From Streptomyces sp. 1-11 (lineage in GTDB: Bacteria; Actinomycetota; Actinomycetes; Streptomycetales; Streptomycetaceae): a stretch of DNA of 64,000 bases. Below, piece after piece: positions 16,283 to 24,308 of this stretch; the first letter of the stretch is position 1, and each line of letters opens with the position of its first letter. The position numbers were made by a program, and so were the translations under genes. The notes beneath the pieces were generated by a model. It was not told where the DNA came from. It did no database searches and saw only the letters and a list, made by a program, of their open reading frames with translations. The stretch is from positions 124,001-188,000 of the forward strand of contig NZ_BJTV01000001.1 of NCBI RefSeq assembly GCF_007176755.1. Reading direction: 5' to 3'.

Positions 16283-17153
16283 TCATCTCGGCGCGGATCC
16301 GCAGGGCGTTGCGGGCGGCGGTCTCGAGGTCGATGCCGGCGGTGTCCTTGCGCCGCAGGTCGACCTCGCCCACCACGGCCGCGGTGTTGCCGTCCGCCCA
16401 GCTGCAGACCGGGTAGGTGATCGTCACCAGGGCCTGCTTCTGGGTGAGCACCTCGCAGGCGATGGTGGTGTCCGCGCCAGCCGGGGTGACGTCCCGCGGA
16501 GGCTCGGCGACCGTCACGCCGTCGGCCTCGCCGGCGCCCTTGAGCATGCCGCTGCGGACGTCCGCCTCGTTCTTGAACCTGCCGTACATACCGGAGACCA
16601 GCAGCATGCCCTTGGTGTCGTCGCCGCCCGGGCTGTAGCGGCCCACCACGGCGCTGATGTCCTTGGCGTCCCAGGCGCCGTCGGCCTCGTCCTCGACCTT
16701 CTGCCCCTCGGTGCCGGAGAGGTCCTCGGCGAGTTCGTACTTCTCGTCCAGCAGCTTCTGCGGCAGGGCCAGTTCGTGCTCGGCCTCGGGGAAGCCGCTC
16801 TCCAGCGCCGCTCCGAGCAGCACGAGTCCCGCGATGCCGGCGGCCACGACTCCGCCCACGATCCCGAGCACCAGACCGACCCGGCTCTTCCTGGGAGGCG
16901 GTCCCATCGGCGGCACGCCCCAGGCTGGATAGGGCTGCTGCTGCGGGTAGGGGGCGCCGTAGGGGCCGGGGGGCGGCGGAACCTGTGAGGGCTGCCCGTA
17001 CGGGCCGGGGGGCGGCGGGGCCTGCGGGGGCTGGCCGTACGGGCCCGGAGGCGGCGGGGGCTGCTGGCCGTAAGGGCCGGGAGGCTGCTGGCCGTAAGGG
17101 CCGGGAGGCTGCTGGCCGTACGGGTGCTGCGGGTGCTGGGGCGGCGGAGGCAT
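16266..17153 (-). CDS. Pro/Gly/Gln-rich single-pass membrane protein
   Basis: A 295-residue protein. Residues 1-90 are dense repeats of PPGPYGQQ and related PYGQP units, an intrinsically disordered cytoplasmic segment. One membrane helix follows (VGLVLGIVGGVVAAGIAGLVLLG), preceded by PPPRKSR, so the C-terminal 180 residues are outside. That domain has EHELALPQKLLDEKYELAEDL, GRYSPGGDDTKGMLLVSGMYG and two cysteines (TTIACEVL, TYPVCSW) that could pair. Similar proteins are common in Streptomyces as Pro-rich membrane proteins of unknown function. I chose ATG 17153, as the frame reaches 17177 without a ribosome site. It is convergent with DUF3291 and shares 17 bases with it. Confidence 0.75.
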   Translation of the reverse strand: MPPPPQHPQHPYGQQPPGPYGQQPPGPYGQQPPPPPGPYGQPPQAPPPPGPYGQPSQVPPPPGPYGAPYPQQQPYPAWGVPPMGPPPRKSRVGLVLGIVGGVVAAGIAGLVLLGAALESGFPEAEHELALPQKLLDEKYELAEDLSGTEGQKVEDEADGAWDAKDISAVVGRYSPGGDDTKGMLLVSGMYGRFKNEADVRSGMLKGAGEADGVTVAEPPRDVTPAGADTTIACEVLTQKQALVTITYPVCSWADGNTAAVVGEVDLRRKDTAGIDLETAARNALRIRAEMIRPAG

Positions 17154-17189
17154 GGACACGCCAGAACGGTACTGCACAGGGGGTGGGGC

Positions 17190-18299
17190 TCAGGCCTCGG
17201 CCGCCCCCGACTCGATCGCCTCCTCCACCTCGGCCACCCGCTCCCGTTCCTCGGCGGCGAAGCGCTCCGCGTCCAGCCGCTCGGCGATCTCCTCGTCCCG
17301 CGCCATGAGCAGGTCCAGGCCGGCGTCGCCCATCTCCAGGACGCCCATGTCGGCATAGGCCCGTCGCAGGCGCGGGCCCCACAGGCCGATGTCCTTCACA
17401 CAGGGCACGATGCGGCTGAACAGCAGCTTGCGGAAGAGCCTGAGGAACTCGCAGTCCTCGCTGATCCGTTCGGCCTCGGCGCGCGGGATGCCGAAGTTCT
17501 CCAGCACCTCGACGCCGCGCAGCCGGTCCCGCATCAGATAGCAGCCCTCGATGACGAACTCCTCGCGCTCGCGCAGTTCGGCGTCGGTGAGCTGCCGGTA
17601 GTAGTCGCGCAGCGCCATGCGGCCGAAGGCCACGTGCCGGGCCTCGTCCTGCATGACGTAGGCGAGGATCTGCTGGGGCAGCGGCTTGTCCGTGGTGTCA
17701 CGGATCATGCCGAAGGCGGCCAGCGCCAGTCCCTCGATCAGGACCTGCATACCGAGGTAGGGCATGTCCCAGCGGCTGTCGCGCAGGGTGTCGCCGAGCA
17801 GGGACCGGAGGTTGTCGTCGATCGGATAGAGCATCCCGATCTTCTCGTGCAGGAAGCGGCTGTAGATCTCGGCGTGCCGGGCCTCGTCCATGGTCTGGGT
17901 GGCCGAGTAGAACTTGGCGTCCAGGTCGGGCGCCGACTCCACGATCCGCGCCGCGCAGACCATCGCGCCCTGCTCCCCGTGCAGGAACTGGCTGAACTGC
18001 CAGGAGGCGTAGTGCCTGCTCAGCTCGCCCTTGTCCCGGTCGGTGAGCTTCGCCCAGTGCGGGGTGCCGTAGAGGGACATCGCCTCCTCGGGGGTGCCGA
18101 GCGGGTCGTACGGATCGACCTCCAGCTCCCAGTCGATGCGCCGCTGCCCGTCCCACTGCTTGTCCTTGCCCTTCTGGTAGAGGGCGAGCAGGCGGTCACG
18201 GCCCTCGTCGTACTCCCAGGTGAACCTGGCCGCGCCGCTCGCGGGCACCTGCCAGGGGGAGTCTCCCGGCCCGTCGGTGTACAGGTCGCGCGTCGGCAT
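17190..18299 (-). CDS. Ferritin-like diiron-domain protein
   Basis: A 369-residue, mostly helical protein. It has two carboxylate-histidine motifs of ferritin-like diiron proteins: ATQTMDEARHAEIYSRF and AYVMQDEARHVAFGRMAL, each an E/DxxRH-type helix, with further helices supplying Glu ligands (HGEQGAMVCAARI, LIEGLALAAFG). This is the arrangement in R2-like and fatty-acid-oxidising or N-oxygenase diiron proteins. The substrate is unknown. It is divergent from an AurF-family diiron oxygenase 120 bases away. I picked ATG 18299; a GTG at 18314 in the same frame is possible. Confidence 0.83.
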   Translation of the reverse strand: MPTRDLYTDGPGDSPWQVPASGAARFTWEYDEGRDRLLALYQKGKDKQWDGQRRIDWELEVDPYDPLGTPEEAMSLYGTPHWAKLTDRDKGELSRHYASWQFSQFLHGEQGAMVCAARIVESAPDLDAKFYSATQTMDEARHAEIYSRFLHEKIGMLYPIDDNLRSLLGDTLRDSRWDMPYLGMQVLIEGLALAAFGMIRDTTDKPLPQQILAYVMQDEARHVAFGRMALRDYYRQLTDAELREREEFVIEGCYLMRDRLRGVEVLENFGIPRAEAERISEDCEFLRLFRKLLFSRIVPCVKDIGLWGPRLRRAYADMGVLEMGDAGLDLLMARDEEIAERLDAERFAAEERERVAEVEEAIESGAAEA

Positions 18300-18420
18300 A
18301 CTTCGCAGGCTCACACGCGGGGGCCGGGTCAACAAGTCGTGCGCGAGGGATTGACGCGCTTGCTGACAGGCAGTCTTATAAGAAGCGGAACGTACCCCCG
18401 GGTAACGAGGTGAGGGAGCC
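18300..18420. promoter_or_regulatory. Divergent promoter region of the two diiron genes
   Basis: The 120-base gap must drive both diiron genes. It includes a perfect palindrome CTTATAAG at 18375-18382, in an otherwise GC-rich stretch. A TetR regulator lies downstream of the plus-strand gene and may bind here, but no operator was tested. GAGG at 18407-18410 and TGAGGGAGCC before the plus-strand ATG serve as its ribosome site. Confidence 0.35.
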
Positions 18421-19359
18421 ATGACGACCCTGACGGAAGCGGACGCGCTGGACGGACTGCGCGACGCGCTCGGCCTGCTCAAGGACCGCGAACAGGTGGC
18501 CGAACGACTGCTCGCCTCTTCCGCCAAGCACTCCTTCGACCCGGACAAGGAGCTGGACTGGGACGCGCCCTTCGAGGAGGGCAAGTGGTTCTGGCCGCCC
18601 GAGCTGGTCTCGCTGTACGACACGCCGCTGTGGAAGCGGATGGGCGAGGAGCAGCGGATCCTGCTCTCGCAGCACGAGGCCGCCGCGCTGGCCTCGCTCG
18701 GCATCTGGTTCGAGCTGATCCTCATGCAGCTCCTCGTCCGGCACATCTACGACAAGGCGGCGACGAGCGCGCACGTGCGGTACGCCCTCACCGAGATCGA
18801 GGACGAGTGCCGGCACTCGAAGATGTTCGCGCGGCTGATCTCGCACGGCGGGACGCCCTGGTACCCGGTGAGCCGGGCCCACCAGAACCTGGGCCGGCTG
18901 TTCAAGACGATCTCCACCACGCCCGGCTCCTTCACCGCCACGCTGCTCGGCGAGGAGGTGCTGGACTGGATGCAGCGCCTGACCTTCCCGGACGAGCGGG
19001 TGCAGCCGCTGATCCGCGGTGTCACGCGCATCCACGTGGTGGAGGAGGCCCGGCACGTGCGGTACGCGCGTGAGGAACTGCGGCGCCAGATGCTGACGGC
19101 GCCGAAGTGGTCGCAGGAGTTCACCCGGGTCACCTCCGGCGAGTTCGCGCGGGTGTTCTCGGTGGCGTTCGTCAACCCCGACGTCTACACCAACGTGGGC
19201 CTGGACAAGCGGGAGGCGATGGCGCAGGTGAAGGCCAGCGGGCACCGGCGGGAGGTCATGCAGACCGGCGCCAAGCGGCTCACGGACTTCCTGGACGACA
19301 TCGGCGTGCTGCGGGGCGCGGGCCGCCGGCTGTGGCAGTCCTCCGGGCTGCTGGCCTAG
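18421..19359 (+). CDS. AurF-family diiron oxygenase
   Basis: A 312-residue protein matching the AurF/p-aminobenzoate N-oxygenase family, with Glu and His ligands on four helices: LLSQHEAAALASLGIWFELIL, EIEDECRHSKMFARLI, LLGEEVLDWMQRL and VVEEARHVRYAREEL. Family members oxidise aryl amines to nitro or hydroxylamine groups using a diiron centre. The substrate in this locus is not predictable. It lies opposite another diiron protein and 120 bases before a TetR regulator, in the same direction. The ribosome site GTGAGGGAGCC is good. A strong hairpin ends the gene at 19377-19406. Confidence 0.88.
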   Translation: MTTLTEADALDGLRDALGLLKDREQVAERLLASSAKHSFDPDKELDWDAPFEEGKWFWPPELVSLYDTPLWKRMGEEQRILLSQHEAAALASLGIWFELILMQLLVRHIYDKAATSAHVRYALTEIEDECRHSKMFARLISHGGTPWYPVSRAHQNLGRLFKTISTTPGSFTATLLGEEVLDWMQRLTFPDERVQPLIRGVTRIHVVEEARHVRYAREELRRQMLTAPKWSQEFTRVTSGEFARVFSVAFVNPDVYTNVGLDKREAMAQVKASGHRREVMQTGAKRLTDFLDDIGVLRGAGRRLWQSSGLLA

Positions 19360-19376
19360 GGGGGACGGTCGCGGGG

Positions 19377-19406
19377 GCGCCCCGCGCCCGCTCGCGCGCG
19401 GGGCGC
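19377..19406 (+). terminator. Hairpin after the AurF-like gene
   Basis: Perfect 11-base stem GCGCCCCGCGC / GCGCGGGGCGC with an 8-base loop, 18 bases beyond the stop codon. Confidence 0.6.
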
Positions 19407-19479
19407 GGGCGGCGGGCGGGCGCGGCCGGGTGTGGCCGCGCCTGCGCGACTTCTTCACGGTCCGATTACGCTGCTTGGC

Positions 19480-20133
19480 ATGACCCCGCAGGCCGCCACC
19501 CCCGCCTACCGCCGGCTCAGCGTCGAGGAGCGGCGCAGTCAGCTCCTCGACGCCGCCCTCTCGCTCTTCGCCCACCGTGCGCCGGAGGACGTCTCGCTGG
19601 ACGACGTGGCCGAGGCGGCCGGGGTCTCCCGTCCCCTGGTGTACCGGTACTTCCCCGGCGGCAAGCAGCAGCTCTACGAGGCCGCGCTCAGGTCGGCCGG
19701 CGAAGAGCTCCAGCAGTGCTTCGACGAGCCCCGCAACGGCCCCCTGCTGCCCCGCCTGTCCCGCGCGCTCGACCGCTACCTGGCCTTCGTCGACCAGCAC
19801 GGCACCGGCTTCAGCGCGCTGCTGCAGGGCGGCAGCGTGGTGGAGACCTCCCGCACCACGGCCATCGTGGACGGCGTACGGCGGGCCGCGGCCGAGCACA
19901 TCTACAGCCACCTCGGCGTCAGCGCGCCGGGCCCGCGCCTGCGCATGACGGTCCGGACGTGGATCACGGCGGTGGAGGCCGCCTCGCTGATCTGGCTGGA
20001 CGAGGACAAGCAGCCGCCGGCCGGGGAGCTGCGCGACTGGCTGGTCGAGCAGTTCGTGGCTGTGCTCACGGTGACCGCGGGCCGGGACCCGCAGACGGCG
20101 GACCTGGTCGGCGCACTCGCCGAGGAAGGCTGA
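19480..20133 (+). CDS. TetR-family transcriptional regulator
   Basis: A 217-residue regulator. The N-terminal helix-turn-helix is typical: RRSQLLDAALSLFAHRAPED then VSLDDVAEAAGVSRPLVYRYF with PGGKQQLYEAAL. The rest is the helical ligand-binding and dimerisation domain. I start at ATG 19480; the frame opens upstream at 19432. It follows the AurF-like oxygenase with a terminator between, so it has its own promoter, but it is the natural candidate to control the diiron genes. The ligand is unknown. Confidence 0.88.
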   Translation: MTPQAATPAYRRLSVEERRSQLLDAALSLFAHRAPEDVSLDDVAEAAGVSRPLVYRYFPGGKQQLYEAALRSAGEELQQCFDEPRNGPLLPRLSRALDRYLAFVDQHGTGFSALLQGGSVVETSRTTAIVDGVRRAAAEHIYSHLGVSAPGPRLRMTVRTWITAVEAASLIWLDEDKQPPAGELRDWLVEQFVAVLTVTAGRDPQTADLVGALAEEG

Positions 20134-20143
20134 GGACGGTTCC

Positions 20144-20446
20144 GTGAAGAGCGAGGACACCCCGTTCGAGGGCGGACCCCTGGACGGGCGCGTGCTGCCG
20201 GTGCTGCTGGGCGTGACCGGCCACCCCCCGAAGACCTACCGCGTCCCGGTGCCGGACGCGGCCGGCGGCCCGCCCACCGTGCTGGTCTACCGGCGCGAGC
20301 CGAGGGGGCACAGCAAGCGGCTCGGTCTGGTGCGGGGCTGGAAGTACCGCTACGACCCGCAGGGCGCGCCCGAGGAGCGGCTCAGGTGGCCCTGGTCGAA
20401 GCCGGACGGAGCGCCCTCCCGCAAGCCGGACGACCCGGCCGGGTGA
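20144..20446 (+). CDS. Conserved small hypothetical protein
   Basis: A 100-residue protein from GTG 20144, ten bases after the TetR stop, so it is probably co-transcribed with it. It reads MKSEDTPFEGGPLDGRVLPV, then TYRVPVPDAAGG and VYRREPRGHSKRLGLVRGWK, and ends Pro/Arg-rich. It is small, basic at the C-terminus and without membrane segments or cysteines. The FEGGPLDGRVLPV pattern recurs in small Streptomyces proteins, but no function is known to me. Confidence 0.6.
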   Translation: MKSEDTPFEGGPLDGRVLPVLLGVTGHPPKTYRVPVPDAAGGPPTVLVYRREPRGHSKRLGLVRGWKYRYDPQGAPEERLRWPWSKPDGAPSRKPDDPAG

Positions 20447-20557
20447 GAACATTGGGCCGTCCGGCCCACAATCGGCACACAAGCCCATGAACACGTCTGA
20501 ATATCACCGTGCGGACGCGGACGGAGGGTCCGTCCGCTCCGTACCGGAGGTGATGAC

Positions 20558-21616
20558 GTGTCAGCAGTGCTCCTGCGCCTGGCCTGTACGGCCGCGGTGG
20601 CCGCCCAGGCCGCCCTCGCGCCCGCGCCGGCGGTGGCAGCCGCCCCCGTACCGCAGCCGCAGCAGTCGGTGGCCCAGCTGCTGACGGACCTTCAGCGGCT
20701 TTACCGGCAGACCGAGGAGGCCACCGAGTCCTACAACGCGACCGCGGAGCGGCTGAAGCGGCAGCGTGCCGAGGTGACCCGCCTCGACGGCGAACTGGCC
20801 CGCGCCCGGCTCGCGTTGCGGGGCAGTCAGGGCGACGCGGGGCGCCTGGCCCGGCAGCAGTACCAGAACAGCAGCGACCTCTCCCCCTACCTCCGTCTGC
20901 TGCTCGCCCGCGATCCGCAGCACGCGCTGGACGAGGGCCATGTCATCGGCCGGCTCACCCGCGAGCGCGCCGAGACCGTGGACCGGCTCACCGACGCCGA
21001 GCGGAAGCGGGACGCGCTGGCCAGGGCGGCCCGCAAGGCACTGGACGAGCAGCTCACCCTCACCGGGAAGCAGGGCAGGCAGCGCGCCGACGTCACGGCC
21101 AGACTCCGCGAGGTCGAGCGGCTCCTCGCCTCACTGACCCCCGAGCGGCTCGCCGCGGTGGAGCGCACCGGGGTCGACCAGGCACAGCTGCGGCTCGCCA
21201 CCTCCGGCGCCCTCGGCGACGACAGTCCGCCGACCGGCGAGGGCGACCGGGCCGTGCGCTACGCCCTGTCCCAGGTAGGCAAGCCGTACCAGTGGGGGGC
21301 GCAGGGCCCGACGTCGTACGACTGCTCGGGTCTCACCTCGCAGGCCTGGGACCACGCCGGCACCCCGATCCCGCGCACCAGCCAGGAGCAGTGGGCCCGG
21401 CTGCCGAAGGTCCCGCTGAACCGGCTGCGCCCCGGTGACCTGGTCGTCTACTTCCCCGGCGCGACGCACGTGGCGTTGTACGTCGGGGGCGGCCGGGTCG
21501 TGCAGGCGCCGAGACCGGGCCGGCGGATCGAGGTCTCCCCGCTAGCGTCCGCTCCGGTCCTCGGCGCCGTACGCCCGGACGGCCCCCCGCCGGATCAGGC
21601 GACCGAGGCCAGGTAG
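20558..21616 (+). CDS. Secreted NlpC/P60 peptidoglycan hydrolase
   Basis: A 352-residue secreted protein. GTG 20558 has a fine ribosome site (CCGGAGGTGATGAC) and is followed by a signal peptide ending AVAAAP. Residues 35-215 form a long coiled coil (QLLTDLQRLYRQTEEATESYN), as in RipA-type enzymes. The C-terminal NlpC/P60 domain has the catalytic Cys in SYDCSGLTSQAW and the His in ATHVALYVGG. It is expected to cut the gamma-D-Glu-diaminopimelate bond in wall peptides. The last codons (ATEAR, stop TAG) lie inside a 40-base sequence that recurs at 24318, which is also the end of the StyA-like gene; this gene therefore ends inside an insertion boundary. Confidence 0.9.
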   Translation: MSAVLLRLACTAAVAAQAALAPAPAVAAAPVPQPQQSVAQLLTDLQRLYRQTEEATESYNATAERLKRQRAEVTRLDGELARARLALRGSQGDAGRLARQQYQNSSDLSPYLRLLLARDPQHALDEGHVIGRLTRERAETVDRLTDAERKRDALARAARKALDEQLTLTGKQGRQRADVTARLREVERLLASLTPERLAAVERTGVDQAQLRLATSGALGDDSPPTGEGDRAVRYALSQVGKPYQWGAQGPTSYDCSGLTSQAWDHAGTPIPRTSQEQWARLPKVPLNRLRPGDLVVYFPGATHVALYVGGGRVVQAPRPGRRIEVSPLASAPVLGAVRPDGPPPDQATEAR

Positions 21617-21768
21617 GCGGACGTCTTCTCGGGGTCGGAGAGGCAGCCCACGGCCCTGCGGTCCCGGTCCATCGCGCGCTCCCCGGTCCTGGCGTTGGCC
21701 GGCTTCGGCGCGGGCGCGCTCGCCACGAACACCACAGCGGTCGACAGATCGGTCCTGAAAGACGGCAT
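21595..21768 (-). pseudogene. Truncated plasmid/AICE-type small ORF fused to a duplicated C-terminus
   Basis: A 57-residue frame. The first 40 residues (MPSFRTDLSTAVVFVASAPA, PKPANARTGERAMDRD) resemble the start of a conserved small protein found on Streptomyces plasmids and integrative elements, as I remember it. The last 13 residues (DPEKTSAYLASVA) are identical in sequence and frame to the C-terminus of the StyA-like protein at 24309 and lie within the 40 bp repeat. So an element gene appears truncated and read into the repeat. ATG 21768 fits MPSF; ATG 21783 is another option. The protein is unlikely to be functional in this form. Confidence 0.6.
21598..21637. repeat. Left copy of a perfect 40 bp direct repeat
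   Basis: These 40 bases are identical to 24318-24357, in the same orientation. The right copy is the 3' end of the StyA-like monooxygenase gene (minus strand; codons for DPEKTSAYLASVA). The left copy holds the same codons at the end of a truncated short frame and the stop of the NlpC gene. The two copies bound a 2.7 kb accessory module. This is the pattern of attachment-site duplication by integration into the 3' end of a gene. Confidence 0.75.
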
Positions 21769-21787
21769 GAGCACATCCCTCATTCAG

Positions 21788-21812
21788 GAGAGGCCGCCCG
21801 ATACGGCCTCTC
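21788..21812 (-). promoter_or_regulatory. Hairpin in the leader of the truncated element ORF
   Basis: Perfect 9-base stem GAGAGGCCG / CGGCCTCTC with a 7-base loop, just upstream of the short frame. The minus-strand copy includes the CTCTCCTGA next to its start, so it could be a leader structure or a terminator remnant. There is no gene between here and 22029. Confidence 0.35.
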
Positions 21813-22028
21813 AGGGCCCCGGAATGGCCAACACCGACGGCGACCGCCGGCCCAGGTGCCGGCGGATCGCGGACTCCCTGCGCGAGGCGACGCAGTCGGG
21901 CGGGATCGAGAACCGGGCGTTCGGGGTGGACCAAGTCAGCGTGTCCGAGGAGGGCCTCAGCTGAGCGTGTCCGCGGGCACACCCGTCATCCTCATTCGCC
22001 GCACCGCGTTCGCGGGCGAGGGCCGCCC

Positions 22029-22790
22029 CTAGTCGCCGGCGGCCAGCCGGTCGATCTCGGCCAGCACGCGGTCCGCATGCGGACGCACCCGCGCCCGCAG
22101 CGCGTCGCTCCAGCTCTCCTCGGAGTAGGGGCAGTGGAGATAGAGCTGCCTGGCGTGTTCGAGGACGGGCCGATGCTCGGGCGGGAGCCGGGCGAGGGCC
22201 CAGTCGGCAGCGGCATCCTTCGATTTGATCTGGCCCGTGGCGAGGGTGCTCCAGATGCGGGCGAAGGTCAGCAGGACGTTGCGGGTGTCGCTGTCCAGGC
22301 CGTCGAGCAGGCCCGGGACACCCGCCATGCTCGCCCGGATCAGGTCGGCTTGCGGGACCGGGTCAAGGACCTGGGCGGGGCGCGGGCCGGTGAGGGGGTG
22401 GTCGCCGAACAGCGCCATGGTGATGAGCAGGGCCAGGTCGGGCATCGGCTCCGGCTGAGGGACCGTGCCGGCCTCGTACTCGGCGCGCAGCCATTCGCCG
22501 TAGAGGAAGTCGCAGGTCGGCGGGTATTGCCACGGCCGGACCCTGGACTGGACGACCACGGTTAGCTCGACCGGGCGGGCCCTGTTCCGGGAGCCGGAGA
22601 TCTGCAGCAGTGCGCCGAGGAGCGCCCGTCGTTCCTGCGCGTCCATCGGCCGCCGGGAGACGACCAGCACGTCCACGTCGCTGGCCGGCCTGAGTCCACC
22701 GAGCACCCCGGAGCCGTGGAGGTAGGCGCCGATGGCCTTGCGGCCCAGCACGGCGTCTACCAGTCTCGCGATCTTTTCCACCTGATTCAC
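22029..22790 (-). CDS. AadA-type aminoglycoside nucleotidyltransferase
   Basis: A 253-residue protein with the nucleotidyltransferase core: IGAYLHGSGVLGGLRPASDV then DVLVVSRR, giving the GSG and DxD metal-binding residues. Later VELTVVVQSRVRPWQYPP and FLYGEWLRAEYEAG follow the pattern of AadA adenylyltransferases, which attach AMP to streptomycin or spectinomycin. The C-terminal helical region (SKDAAADWALARLPPEHRPV, YSEESW) also fits. Length matches the family. It lies inside the 2.7 kb module between the 40 bp repeats, and is the clearest cargo gene there. Substrate preference cannot be read from the sequence. Confidence 0.87.
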   Translation of the reverse strand: MNQVEKIARLVDAVLGRKAIGAYLHGSGVLGGLRPASDVDVLVVSRRPMDAQERRALLGALLQISGSRNRARPVELTVVVQSRVRPWQYPPTCDFLYGEWLRAEYEAGTVPQPEPMPDLALLITMALFGDHPLTGPRPAQVLDPVPQADLIRASMAGVPGLLDGLDSDTRNVLLTFARIWSTLATGQIKSKDAAADWALARLPPEHRPVLEHARQLYLHCPYSEESWSDALRARVRPHADRVLAEIDRLAAGD

Positions 22791-23119
22791 CGCAGCAGCG
22801 TCTCTTGTGATCCGGCGGACTGCACTGCGTTTCTCTCAAGCGGGCCGCAGGGGGACGTCAGGCGTGTCCCCCGCGGGCCCTTGGAGGCGGTAGCCGATGG
22901 GACACAAGGGGGAACAGCGGGGGTCGCAGGCCCTAACGGCAGGTCAGCGGAAGGCCGGCTCAGCGGCAACCCGCGTACGCGATCTTCCGAACTGGTGCTG
23001 CGGGGTGACGCCCGCTGCTGCCGCGTGGCTGTGAAAGCCTGTGCCTTGACTCCGCCGACCTCGGTTACTGTCTGGGGACCCGAGAGTCGGGCGCAGTGAC
23101 AGGGAGGCCGGCCGCCGTG
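22791..23119. other. Intergenic with a repeat unit and promoter-like sequence
   Basis: No gene seen. It contains the first copy of a block also found at 23570-23626 (see the repeat entry). TTGACT at 23046-23051 with TACTGT at 23066-23071 looks like a promoter for the plus-strand gene at 23120, though the spacing (14) is short. Confidence 0.4.
22978..23001. repeat. Imperfect 24-base repeat, second copy at 23603-23626
   Basis: CGCGATCTTCCGAACTGG-TGCTGC here matches CGCGATCTTCCCAACTGG-CGCTGC at 23603 with two mismatches. Both copies have AGGTCAGC and GGAACAGCGGGG-type sequences a short way upstream. At 23522-23541 the phrase CGGGGAACAG is followed by CGGGGAACGT. The module thus carries a duplicated regulatory-looking block, one on each side of the small plus-strand gene. 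Confidence 0.5.
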
Positions 23120-23422
23120 TCGATACGCGAGAACTTCGCCAAGCTCTTCAAGACCACGGCCAGGACTCCTGACGGCGACCCGTTCGCGGTAGAGCGCCCG
23201 TGCCGATGCTCGTCGCAGTGGCCCGGCTTGGAGACGACGGCGAACGGGTACATGCTCCCGGCTCAGCCCTCCAGCCACTACAGCGTTCTCACGAACCCCG
23301 AGGTCGGTCCGTTCGTCGCGCGCTGCCCCGGTTGTCACGCTCGCTATCCCCACCCTTGGGTGATCCCGCAGGGCGCGCCGATGCCTTTCGACTGGGCTCG
23401 TGAGACTCCGCCGAGCGCGTGA
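23120..23422 (+). CDS. Small cysteine-containing hypothetical protein
   Basis: About 100 residues from GTG 23120, preceded by GGGAGG; the frame extends to GTG 23096. It contains FAVERPCRCSSQW and VARCPGCHARYPHPWV. The spaced CxC and CxxC could bind zinc as in short Zn-ribbon proteins. I do not recognise the family. It lies between duplicated regulatory blocks within the 2.7 kb module, and is probably a cargo gene. Confidence 0.55.
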   Translation, partial: SIRENFAKLFKTTARTPDGDPFAVERPCRCSSQWPGLETTANGYMLPAQPSSHYSVLTNPEVGPFVARCPGCHARYPHPWVIPQGAPMPFDWARETPPSA

Positions 23423-23689
23423 GCGCCGAGCCGGCTCAGTAAGGACAGAATCTCACTCGCGGCCTGGGAGGCAGGGAGAAGGCCACGCCTGCCCCCTGGG
23501 TGCCCGACCGGGCGGCCACAGGCGGGGAACAGCGGGGAACGTCAGCGAGTCGCCCGGACATTCGCAGGTCAGCCTCTTGCCAGGTCAGCCCGGACCCGGT
23601 TGCGCGATCTTCCCAACTGGCGCTGCTGCGGGTCCGACCGCACCTAGCAGCTCAGCGGCCCCGGAGCCGCAGCTCGATCTGCCTCTGGC

Positions 23690-23992
23690 TCAGCTTTGCT
23701 CAGTCGGGTGACGAGCAGCATCGCGAGCCTCAGTGATGCGAGTCTGCACATCCATGACCACATCGTGGAGGCGTCCCGGCTGCACGAGTTCGTGCGCCAT
23801 CCACTCATCAAGGCGAGGACGCAGGTACCTGACGGCCCGAGGCCCATGACGCCGCAGGATTGAGCGGCTGATCGAGATCTCTTCCTGGATCTCCCGACGC
23901 AGTTCGTCAGTCCAGCCCTGCTCGCGGTCAGCACGTCCGAGCGGAGCTTCGAGGACGGCCACGGCCTTGCCGAGAAACTCTGACAGATCCAT
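23690..23992 (-). CDS. Small helical hypothetical protein
   Basis: A 100-residue protein starting MDLSEFLGKAVAVLEAPLGR, then ELRREIQEEISISRSILRRH and RLHDVVMDVQTRITEARDAA. It is mostly helical and charged, with no cysteines or membrane helices. A GGTGAGTC ribosome site precedes ATG 23992. It is in the accessory module and has no known function. Confidence 0.55.
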   Translation of the reverse strand: MDLSEFLGKAVAVLEAPLGRADREQGWTDELRREIQEEISISRSILRRHGPRAVRYLRPRLDEWMAHELVQPGRLHDVVMDVQTRITEARDAARHPTEQS

Positions 23993-24308
23993 GACTCACC
24001 GATCCGGAGCATCGCGAACCATAACCTTGGTGCGCCCCCGTTCCAGCTGCAGCGACGTCGCTGTACAGCAGTGCAGTACAGCGACCGCTGCGACCCCGGA
24101 CGACCGTTGTCCATCCCGGGCGACTGGTCGACCAGCTCCGTGGGCCTCAGCGACCTTGGTGCCCGTAGTTCGCATCGAGGGGCTGAACACCAGTAACCCC
24201 AGCGGCCCCGGAGAGGTATCCCCGGGGCCGTCTGTGGGCCGTGCGAGGGCGGCCGACGTCGCCCGACAGCGACAGACGACGACGGCCGGAGCCCAGGTCA
24301 GAGGCCCG
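23993..24308. other. Intergenic end of the accessory module
   Basis: No gene recognised. The plus-strand frames here are continuous with shadow frames of the StyA-like gene. It is somewhat lower in GC near 24010-24080 than the flanking genes. The right 40 bp repeat begins just beyond its right end at 24318. Confidence 0.4.

Noticed and set aside
21695-21964. 89-residue plus-strand frame
   Set aside because: It runs antisense to the element-type short ORF and lacks a ribosome site.
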